Of a stretch of DNA of 5,178 nucleotides, positions 1-5,115 are shown one piece after another. Position 1 is the first letter of the stretch, and each line of letters opens with the position of its first letter. The translations under genes were made by a program, and so were the position numbers. The notes below the pieces were generated by a model. The model did not search any database and was not told where the DNA came from. It saw only the letters and a program-made list of their open reading frames with translations. Source of the stretch: an uncultured Oscillospiraceae bacterium (GTDB taxonomy: Bacteria; Bacillota; Clostridia; Oscillospirales; Oscillospiraceae); assembly GCA_905205085.1 (NCBI GenBank), contig CAJLCG010000127.1:1-5178 (forward strand). The letters are read 5' to 3'.

Positions 1-71
1 CGAGTGACAGGATTCGAACCTGCGGCATCCTGCTCCCAAAGCAGGCGCGCTACCAACTGCGCTACACCCGG
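1..71 (-). tRNA. tRNA-Pro (anticodon UGG), 3' end cut by window edge
   Basis: Read on the minus strand this folds as a complete cloverleaf apart from its last bases. The acceptor strand CCGGGTG begins at 71. The D arm has a GCGC stem with the GG pair in the loop. The anticodon stem CCTGC/GCAGG encloses the loop TTTGGGA, which puts anticodon UGG at 36-38. The T arm is GCAGG, TTCGAAT, CCTGT. The variable loop is the short 5-nt type with G at canonical position 46 (window base 26). The acceptor 3' strand runs off the window, so nucleotide 72, the discriminator and any encoded CCA are not visible. The first pair would be C1-G72, which is typical of bacterial tRNA-Pro and an identity element for prolyl-tRNA synthetase. 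It decodes CCN proline codons, chiefly CCA/CCG. There is no sign of degeneration. Whether it belongs to a longer tRNA cluster lies outside the window. Confidence 0.96.
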
Positions 72-134
72 TTATAAAGTAATACGACACCAAACGCTTC
101 GCATGAAAAGTGCCACTAAGCGTGAAGCTATATT

Positions 135-163
135 AGTATAGTATATTTTTAAAAAGATTGCAA
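135..163 (-). promoter_or_regulatory. SigA-type promoter for the tRNA-Pro gene
   Basis: On the minus strand, -35 TTGCAA (158-163) and -10 TATACT (135-140, five of six consensus bases) are separated by exactly 17 bp of AT-rich sequence. The predicted start point near 128 gives a leader of about 57 nt before the mature tRNA 5' end at 71, to be removed by RNase P. The -35 hexamer is self-complementary and also serves a plus-strand promoter in the opposite direction. This is prediction from motif and spacing alone. Confidence 0.65.
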
Positions 164-186
164 GTGTTGTTTGAGTATGGTAATAT
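158..186 (+). promoter_or_regulatory. SigA-type promoter for trmB, with extended -10
   Basis: On the plus strand, -35 TTGCAA (158-163) and -10 TAATAT (181-186) are 17 bp apart. Each matches four of six consensus bases. A TGN extended -10 element (TGG, 178-180) sits directly upstream of the -10 and should compensate for the weak hexamers. The predicted start near 193 leaves a leader of about 25 nt containing the Shine-Dalgarno site. It uses the same -35 bases as the divergent tRNA promoter. Confidence 0.55.
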
Positions 187-203
187 GATTGCGAAAAAAG
201 TGT

Positions 204-210
204 GAGGTGA
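204..210 (+). promoter_or_regulatory. Ribosome binding site deciding the trmB start
   Basis: GAGGTGA lies 7 nt before ATG 218, which favours that codon over the in-frame ATG at 224 (13 nt away). The out-of-frame ATG at 213 is too close to this site and reaches a stop after four codons, so it is not the start. Confidence 0.75.
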
Positions 211-217
211 ATATGGG

Positions 218-955
218 ATGCGAATGAGAAAAAAGCCGAATCTGATTCCCAGAATGGAGCGCTGCGCTCAGTTTTTAGTGTCTGATCCGGCTGGCCAACG
301 CGGAAAGTGGCAGGAGTTGATGCCTGAAGCGAAGCAGATCTGGCTGGAGCTGGGATGTGGAAAGGGACGCTTTACTGCAGAGATGGCAGAGCAGCACTCT
401 GATGTTTTGTATCTTGCGGTGGAGCGCGTGCCTGATGCGATGGTCATTGCCATGGAGCGCTGTGCAGAGAAGAAACTGACGAATGTATTCTTTGTAGACG
501 GCGATGCGGCTCGGTTGAGAGATTATTTTGCCCCGGGAGAGATAGATCGGCTGTTTATCAATTTCTGTGATCCATGGCCCTCCAATCACCACGCCCGGCG
601 GCGGCTGACCCACAAAAACTTCTTGGTGTTGTACCGTGGGGTGCTGAAGGACGGGGGAGAGATCCACTTTAAGACGGATAACCGGGATCTGTTTGAGTAT
701 TCCCTGTTTCAGTTCCCAAAGGCTGGGTATACTCTGTCTGAGGTGACCCGTGACCTGCATGCCAACGGGATTCAAGGGGTCATGACTGACTATGAGGAAA
801 AATTCCACAATTTGGGCACGCCTATTAACCGCTGTGTGGGAACAAAGGAACACATGGAGGAGGAGCCGGAGTTTATCCCCATTGCCGGTCCGATGAATCG
901 TCCAGCGGCAAAAGAACCTGGCGAGGAACAGCAAGAATGTACCGTGGAACCGTGA
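218..955 (+). CDS. trmB: tRNA (guanine-N7-)-methyltransferase TrmB
   Basis: This 245-residue cytosolic enzyme transfers a methyl group from S-adenosylmethionine to N7 of G46 in the tRNA variable loop, giving m7G46, which stabilises the tertiary fold. Visible hallmarks are the SAM-binding glycine motif ELGCGKGRF (residues 44-52), the acidic end of the next strand (E69), and the TrmB signature FCDPWP followed by a basic RRRLTH stretch (116-132). D118 is the expected conserved acidic residue. KTDN follows at 152-155, and the C-terminal TDYEEKF...G.PI motif starts at 190. These order and space as in the Rossmann-fold TrmB family. After about residue 213 there is a family-variable, acidic tail of some 30 residues. 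The basic N-terminus (MRMRKKP) and the Shine-Dalgarno spacing support the 218 start. The gene is monocistronic: its own promoter lies upstream and a terminator begins 20 nt after the stop. Small oddities are S-N-H-H after DPWP, where many homologues have basic residues. Confidence 0.96.
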   Translation: MRMRKKPNLIPRMERCAQFLVSDPAGQRGKWQELMPEAKQIWLELGCGKGRFTAEMAEQHSDVLYLAVERVPDAMVIAMERCAEKKLTNVFFVDGDAARLRDYFAPGEIDRLFINFCDPWPSNHHARRRLTHKNFLVLYRGVLKDGGEIHFKTDNRDLFEYSLFQFPKAGYTLSEVTRDLHANGIQGVMTDYEEKFHNLGTPINRCVGTKEHMEEEPEFIPIAGPMNRPAAKEPGEEQQECTVEP

Positions 956-974
956 GATAAAATCTAAAGTATGA

Positions 975-1011
975 GACCGGAGAGGAACCGAAAGCCTCTC
1001 CGGTTCTTTTT
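975..1011 (+). terminator. Rho-independent terminator of trmB
   Basis: A perfect 10-bp stem (ACCGGAGAGG at 976-985 with CCTCTCCGGT at 995-1004) encloses a 9-nt loop and is followed by TCTTTTT. The minus-strand reading has no clear U-tract, so it looks one-directional. It separates trmB from the downstream operon, whose -35 starts 10 nt further on. Confidence 0.93.
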
Positions 1012-1020
1012 ATGGAGGAA

Positions 1021-1048
1021 TTGACAGGAGAGTGTGAACTGATATAAT
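1021..1048 (+). promoter_or_regulatory. Perfect-consensus SigA promoter of the marR-ABC operon
   Basis: TTGACA (1021-1026) and TATAAT (1043-1048) both match the consensus in all six positions, with a 16-bp spacer. The predicted start is around 1055, giving a leader of about 40 nt. Such a strong unregulated core would be costly for a pump, which fits the operator that overlaps the end of the -10 box and the start point. This is motif evidence only. Confidence 0.88.
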
Positions 1049-1075
1049 TGACATATCAATGATTGATATATCAAT
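1047..1075 (+). promoter_or_regulatory. Tandem palindromic operator, probable MarR-family autoregulatory site
   Basis: Two 14-bp copies of ATTGAYATATCAAT lie head to tail at 1047-1060 and 1062-1075, separated by one base. The second copy, ATTGATATATCAAT, is a perfect palindrome. The first differs by one base (C for T) and is therefore a near-palindrome. Together they also form an imperfect inverted repeat. The array starts on the last two bases of the -10 box, covers the predicted start point, and ends about 20 bp before the regulator's start codon. Size, symmetry and placement fit a binding site for a dimeric MarR winged-helix repressor, which would block RNA polymerase. The binding protein is inferred from adjacency to the marR-type gene just downstream. 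Confidence 0.8.
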
Positions 1076-1083
1076 TAAAAAGC

Positions 1084-1089
1084 GGTGAT
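1084..1089 (+). promoter_or_regulatory. Ribosome binding site of the MarR-family gene
   Basis: GGTGAT lies 5 nt before ATG 1095. It is a modest Shine-Dalgarno match compared with the strong sites of the two pump genes, which would give less repressor than transporter from the same mRNA. Confidence 0.55.
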
Positions 1090-1094
1090 AATTT

Positions 1095-1538
1095 ATGGAG
1101 CGAACCTTTCACATGCTGCTCTACCGGGCCTTTCATGCGCAGCGTAATTATCTGCGGCCCTGTTTTGGGCGGATCGGCCTGGGGGCGGGGCAACCAAAAC
1201 TTCTGGTCTATTTGGACAGCCACGGTCCCTGCCGGCAGAAAGAGTTGGCCGATTACTTTGAGATTGACCCGGCGGCAGTGTCTAGAATGATGGATACTTT
1301 GGAGCGGGGTGGATTTGTCGTACGCAGGAGGGATGAAGCCAGCCGACGCGGTGATTTGGTCGGGTTAACGGAAAAAGGCCGACGGGCCGTCCAGGCATGG
1401 ACGGAGTTTTGTGCCCAAGAGGAAGAACAGATGCTACGTGGATTTTCTCCGGAAGAGCGGCAGCAGTTTGCAGAGTTTTTGGCCCGGGCCTATCGGAATC
1501 TCCGGGAAGGAAAGGGGGAAGAGCAGTGGGAGAGCTGA
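1095..1538 (+). CDS. MarR-family winged-helix transcriptional regulator
   Basis: This 147-residue protein has the usual length of the family. It comprises an N-terminal dimerisation helix (about 3-26), the G-L-G...QPKLLVYL helix (28-40), helix QKELADYF (48-55), recognition helix DPAAVSRMMDTLERGG (58-73), a basic wing (75-92, VVRRRDEASRRGDLVGLT), then EKGRRAV and C-terminal dimerisation helices to 147. MarR proteins act as dimers on palindromic DNA and are usually released by small aromatic or drug ligands or by oxidation. S83 stands where many relatives have the conserved wing Asp of the DxxDRR motif. Cysteines occur at 23, 46 and 106, though nothing proves a redox role. The tandem palindrome over its promoter indicates autoregulation. 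It is first in an operon with two ABC exporter genes and its 3' end overlaps the first by 13 bp, so control of efflux is its likely job. The ligand cannot be inferred from sequence. Confidence 0.92.
   Translation: MERTFHMLLYRAFHAQRNYLRPCFGRIGLGAGQPKLLVYLDSHGPCRQKELADYFEIDPAAVSRMMDTLERGGFVVRRRDEASRRGDLVGLTEKGRRAVQAWTEFCAQEEEQMLRGFSPEERQQFAEFLARAYRNLREGKGEEQWES
1513..1519 (+). promoter_or_regulatory. Ribosome binding site inside the marR 3' end, deciding a GTG start
   Basis: AGGGGGA, within a longer purine run, lies 6 nt before GTG 1526. It sets the start of the first ABC gene inside the end of the MarR-family gene. The open frame continues upstream to an ATG at 1397, but that ATG lacks such a site and would add 43 residues that are the regulator gene read out of frame. 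Confidence 0.8.
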
Positions 1539-3262
1539 AGCGGCTGCTGCGCTATCTGGGTCCCTACCGGAACGATCTGCTGATTGGAGCGCTGCTGGTG
1601 GTGGTGGAGACCTGCTTTGAACTGGTGATTCCGGTACTGATGGCCGACCTTATCGATGTAGGGGTGGCCAACCAGGATATCAACTATGTGCTCTATAAAG
1701 GAGCGCAGATGGGAATCTGCGCGCTGTGTGCTCTGGTGACCGGGTTGCTCTACGCCCGATTTGCCGCCCGAGCTTCCTATGGATGGGGTGCCCAGGTACG
1801 CCGCGCCCAGTTTGCCCAGGTCCAGCGCTATTCCTTTGCCAATCTGGACCACTTTGACGCCGCCTCTTTGGTCACCCGGATGACCACCGATGTAACGGTG
1901 CTGCAAAACGCCATCAACGGCGGATTTCGTCCCCTGGTGCGCAGTCCCATCATGCTGGTGATGGGGGTGGGATTGTCCTTCTGGATGAACCCCCGGCTGG
2001 CTGTAATTTTTATTGTGTGCGCACCGGTTCTGGGCGCGATTCTCTTTTGCATCGTACGGAAGGTAGCGCCCATGTACGGCAAGCTTCAAAAGGCGGTAGA
2101 TCGGCTGAACAATGTGGTGCAGGAGAATCTAACAGCCATCCGGGCGGTGAAGGCCTTTGTCCGGGGAGAGGCGGAGGAGGAGCGCTTTCAGGTGGTGAAC
2201 AGCCGCCTGGCCGATACCTCTAAGGAGACCTTCCGATGGGCAGTGCTGAACCTGCCTTCCCTGCAGTTGATCATGTACACCGCTATCGTACTCATCATGT
2301 GGTTTGGGGGAAATATGATCTTGGATGGGAAGCTTTTGGTGGGAGAACTTACCGGGTTTCTCAGTTATGTGTTCCAGGTCATGAACTCCATGATGATGCT
2401 CTCCAACGTGTTTTTGCTGCTTACCCGGTCCCTGGCCAGCGTACACCGTATCACACAGGTGCTGGAAGAGCAGCCTCAGATCACTTCGCCCCAGAATGCG
2501 GTCACCCAAGTGGCAGACGGCAGCGTGGACTTTGAGGGCGTATCCTTTAAATACCATGCGGATGCCCAGGAGTATGCCCTGTCCCAGGTGGATCTGCATA
2601 TTAAAGCGGGTCAGACCGTGGGCATTCTGGGCGGCACCGGCTCGGCCAAGAGTACCTTGGTACAGCTCATCCCACGCCTCTATGACGCCACGGAAGGAAC
2701 TGTGAAGGTAGGAGGCCGGGACGTGCGGGAGTACGACATCCATGTTCTGCGGGATGCAGTAGGCATTGTACTGCAAAAGAATGTCCTTTTTTCCGGAACA
2801 GTGGAGGAGAATCTGCGCTGGGGAGACGCCCAGGCAGGGGAGGAGCAGCTGTGGGCTGCCTGCCGTGCGGCCTGCGCGGATGAATTTCTCGCTGAGATGC
2901 CCGGCGGCCTTAAGGCCGACTTGGGGCAGGGAGGCGTGAACGTCTCCGGCGGGCAAAAGCAGCGACTATGTATTGCCCGCACACTGCTCAAACATCCGAA
3001 GGTGCTTATCTTTGACGACTCCACCAGCGCGGTAGACACAGCTACCGAGGGGAAAATCCGCCGGGAGCTGGCCAGGCTGGATGGAGTCACCAAGATCATC
3101 ATTGCCCAGCGGATCACCTCGGTGATGAATACCGACCAGATCATCATTTTGGATGACGGCAAGGTCCATGCGGTGGGTACCCATCAGCAGTTGCTGGAGC
3201 GTGACCCTATCTACCAGGAGATCTACGCATCTCAGATGAATGGAGGGGAGCTGCATGGCTAG
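1526..3262 (+). CDS. Heterodimeric ABC exporter subunit with degenerate ATP-site motifs (BmrC/LmrC-like)
   Basis: This is a 578-residue half-transporter with a GTG start. The transmembrane domain (about 1-310) has helices near 17-40, 59-80, 136-154, 158-177, 240-262 and 273-300. The nucleotide-binding domain (about 332-578) has A-loop Y343, Walker A GGTGSAKS (369-376), Q417, signature VSGGQ (473-477), Walker B LIFDD (494-498), D-loop SAVD (501-504) and IAQR with Q528 at the H-loop position. Three residues are non-canonical: A374 replaces the glycine before the Walker A lysine, D498 replaces the catalytic Glu and Q528 replaces the switch His. The signature is intact. This pattern marks the degenerate-site subunit of heterodimeric type IV exporters such as BmrCD, LmrCD and TM287/288. 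It overlaps the regulator gene by 13 bp and the partner gene by 8 bp. It should export hydrophobic drugs, peptides or lipids across the cytoplasmic membrane, but the substrate is unknown. Confidence 0.93.
   Translation: MGELKRLLRYLGPYRNDLLIGALLVVVETCFELVIPVLMADLIDVGVANQDINYVLYKGAQMGICALCALVTGLLYARFAARASYGWGAQVRRAQFAQVQRYSFANLDHFDAASLVTRMTTDVTVLQNAINGGFRPLVRSPIMLVMGVGLSFWMNPRLAVIFIVCAPVLGAILFCIVRKVAPMYGKLQKAVDRLNNVVQENLTAIRAVKAFVRGEAEEERFQVVNSRLADTSKETFRWAVLNLPSLQLIMYTAIVLIMWFGGNMILDGKLLVGELTGFLSYVFQVMNSMMMLSNVFLLLTRSLASVHRITQVLEEQPQITSPQNAVTQVADGSVDFEGVSFKYHADAQEYALSQVDLHIKAGQTVGILGGTGSAKSTLVQLIPRLYDATEGTVKVGGRDVREYDIHVLRDAVGIVLQKNVLFSGTVEENLRWGDAQAGEEQLWAACRAACADEFLAEMPGGLKADLGQGGVNVSGGQKQRLCIARTLLKHPKVLIFDDSTSAVDTATEGKIRRELARLDGVTKIIIAQRITSVMNTDQIIILDDGKVHAVGTHQQLLERDPIYQEIYASQMNGGELHG
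3243..3250 (+). promoter_or_regulatory. Ribosome binding site deciding the start of the second ABC gene
   Basis: GAGGGGAG lies 4 nt before ATG 3255, with its GAGGGG core ending 6 nt away. The alternative in-frame ATG at 3240 overlaps this site itself, so 3255 is preferred. That makes the protein 600 rather than 605 residues. Confidence 0.75.
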
Positions 3263-5057
3263 AACCTTCAGCGGGAAAAAGCCCAAACGCCTGGGCTATA
3301 CGGTAAAGACCTTCCTCTCCTACCTGGGACGGCATAAATTTATGCTGCTGACGGTAGGGGTGTTGGTCGCCATCAGTGCTACAGCCAATCTGCTGGGCAC
3401 CTATATGATCCGCCCGGTGGTCAATGCGCTGGTGTCGGGGAGCATGGAGACCCTGCTCCAGGGAATTGCCCTGACGGTGGGGATCTATGCGGTAAGTGTG
3501 CTGTGTTCCTTCGGATACACTCAAACCATGGTACGGGCGGCCCAGAAGGTGCTGCTGGATATCCGGCGGGACCTGTTTGCCCACCTCCAGACCCTACCCC
3601 TGCGCTTTTTTGATACTCGCCGCCACGGCGACATCATGAGCTACTTCACCAACGACGTAGACACTATCGCCGACGCATTGAACAACAGCTTTGCCATGGC
3701 CATCCAGAGCTTTATCCAGATGACGGGCACTCTCATTTTGCTCTTTGTCCTCAACTGGCGGCTGACCCTGGTGGTAGTGGTATGCTACGCGGCCATGTTT
3801 GCCTACATCCGGTTCAGCAGCCACCGCAGTCGGGCCTATTACACCAAGCAGCAGGCCTGTCTGGGTGATCTGGACGGATACATCCAGGAGATGGTCAACG
3901 GACAGAAGGTGGTGCAGGTTTTCAACCACGAACAGGTCAGCCTGGAGATTTTCGATGAGAAAAACGAGGCTCTGCGCCGGGCAGGAACCGGAGCCCAGGG
4001 CTACGCCGCCACCATGATTCCCGCCGTGGTCACCATCTCCTACATCAACTACGCCATTGTCTCCGTCCTGGGGGGCATTATGGCCCTGAAAGGGATGACA
4101 GACGCGGGCAGCCTGGCCAGCTATCTGGTCTTTGTGCGTCAGGCCGCCGCTCCCATCAACCAGTTCACTCAGCAGAGCAACTTCCTGCTGGCCGCTCTGG
4201 CGGGCGCGGAGCGGGTCTTTGAGGCCATGGATGAGGAACCGGAGGTGGATGTAGGTGACGCAGCACTGGAAAAGACAGAGACGGGCTGGGCCTGGAAGAA
4301 AAAAGACGGCGCCTGCTTCCCGCTGCGGGGGGATGTGCGCTTCGAGCACGTGGATTTCAGCTACGAGCCTGGCCACCCGATCCTGAAAGATGTGAGCTTA
4401 TACGCCAAGCCGGGACAGAAGATCGCTTTCGTAGGCTCTACCGGCGCGGGCAAGACCACCATCACTAACCTCATTAACCGGTTTTACGATGTGCAGGGGG
4501 GAAGCATCCTCTACGACGGGATCGACGTGCGGGACATCCAAAAGAGCGCCCTGCGCAGCTCTCTGGGTATCGTCCTCCAGGACACCCACCTGTTTACCGG
4601 CACCATCGCCGACAACATCCGCTTCGGCAAGCTGGATGCCACTATGGAGGAGATCCAGAAGGCGGCCCGTATCGCCAATGCCGACTCTTTTATCCGCCGG
4701 TTGCCCAAGGGGTATGACACCCTGGTCACTGCCGACGGTGCCAACCTGTCCCAGGGGCAGCGGCAGCTGCTGGCCATTGCCCGGGCCGCGGTAGCCGACC
4801 CGCCGGTGCTCATTCTGGATGAGGCCACCTCGTCCATTGATACCCGCACTGAGGCCCTGATTGAGAAGGGCATGGACCAGCTGATGGAGGGGCGGACCGT
4901 ATTTGTCATTGCCCACCGGCTCTCTACGGTCCGCAACGCCGACGCCATTATGGTGCTGGAGCATGGCAAGATCGTGGAGCGGGGCAGCCACGATGAGCTG
5001 CTGGAGCAGCAGGGGGTATACTACCAGCTCTACAACGGCATGTTTGAGTTGTCCTGA
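3255..5057 (+). CDS. Heterodimeric ABC exporter subunit with catalytic ATP-site motifs (BmrD/LmrD-like)
   Basis: This 600-residue half-transporter is the partner of the preceding subunit. After a basic cytosolic N-terminus (KKPKR, 8-12) come six predicted helices near 29-51, 67-88, 146-166, 170-187, 252-275 and 285-310. The nucleotide-binding domain starts near 359, with A-loop Y370, Walker A GSTGAGKT (394-401, K400), Q442, signature LSQGQ (498-502), Walker B LILDE with E523, D-loop SSID and IAHR with H554. Walker A, Walker B and H-loop are canonical; only the signature deviates (Q500 for Gly). A linker of about 25 residues (335-358), containing W345, W347 and K348-K350, joins the two domains and has no equivalent in the partner. 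Its ATP site, paired with the partner's intact signature, should be the hydrolytic one. The gene overlaps its partner by 8 bp (ATGGCTAG), implying coupled translation in near-equal amounts. The family exports drugs and other amphipathic molecules; the substrate here is not deducible. Confidence 0.94.
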   Translation: MARTFSGKKPKRLGYTVKTFLSYLGRHKFMLLTVGVLVAISATANLLGTYMIRPVVNALVSGSMETLLQGIALTVGIYAVSVLCSFGYTQTMVRAAQKVLLDIRRDLFAHLQTLPLRFFDTRRHGDIMSYFTNDVDTIADALNNSFAMAIQSFIQMTGTLILLFVLNWRLTLVVVVCYAAMFAYIRFSSHRSRAYYTKQQACLGDLDGYIQEMVNGQKVVQVFNHEQVSLEIFDEKNEALRRAGTGAQGYAATMIPAVVTISYINYAIVSVLGGIMALKGMTDAGSLASYLVFVRQAAAPINQFTQQSNFLLAALAGAERVFEAMDEEPEVDVGDAALEKTETGWAWKKKDGACFPLRGDVRFEHVDFSYEPGHPILKDVSLYAKPGQKIAFVGSTGAGKTTITNLINRFYDVQGGSILYDGIDVRDIQKSALRSSLGIVLQDTHLFTGTIADNIRFGKLDATMEEIQKAARIANADSFIRRLPKGYDTLVTADGANLSQGQRQLLAIARAAVADPPVLILDEATSSIDTRTEALIEKGMDQLMEGRTVFVIAHRLSTVRNADAIMVLEHGKIVERGSHDELLEQQGVYYQLYNGMFELS

Positions 5058-5073
5058 AAATCCAGACAGAAAG

Positions 5074-5115
5074 AAACCCGGCTGGGAGACTCATTTGGTC
5101 TCCCAGCCGGGTTTT
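5074..5115 (+). terminator. Strong rho-independent terminator closing the operon
   Basis: A perfect 17-bp stem (AAACCCGGCTGGGAGAC at 5074-5090 with its complement at 5098-5114) encloses a 7-nt loop, and the 3' arm runs into TTTTCTC. It starts 16 nt after the last stop codon. On the minus strand the stem runs into TTTCTTTC, so it could also stop transcription arriving from the right. Confidence 0.93.

Noticed and set aside
213..227. Four-codon upstream frame overlapping the trmB start
   Set aside because: ATG 213 is only 2 nt from the Shine-Dalgarno site, too close for efficient initiation, and the peptide is trivial. It is most likely chance.
275..934. Long minus-strand open frame (219 codons) opposite trmB
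   Set aside because: Its translation shows no recognisable domain and lies wholly opposite a well-conserved gene. It has no promoter or ribosome site, so it is a shadow frame.
1047..1075. Attenuator or riboswitch in the marR leader
   Set aside because: The repeats are AT-rich palindromes over the promoter and start point. There is no terminator-like stem with a U-tract in the roughly 40-nt leader, so a protein operator explains them better.
1397..1525. N-terminal extension of the first ABC subunit from ATG 1397
   Set aside because: It is the regulator gene read in another frame, has no exporter-like sequence and no Shine-Dalgarno site. GTG 1526 has a strong site 6 nt upstream and starts exactly where exporter similarity begins.
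2129..2956. Minus-strand open frame (275 codons) opposite the first ABC gene
   Set aside because: It is opposite conserved ATPase and membrane sequence, has low-complexity His/Gly/Gln-rich composition typical of antisense frames, and shows no expression signals.
3240..3254. Upstream ATG for the second ABC subunit
   Set aside because: This ATG overlaps the GAGGGGAG ribosome site that serves ATG 3255 and has no well-placed site of its own. A five-residue extension cannot be fully excluded.
3594..4376. Minus-strand open frame (260 codons) opposite the second ABC gene
   Set aside because: The same argument applies: it mirrors conserved coding sequence and shows no domain or start signals.
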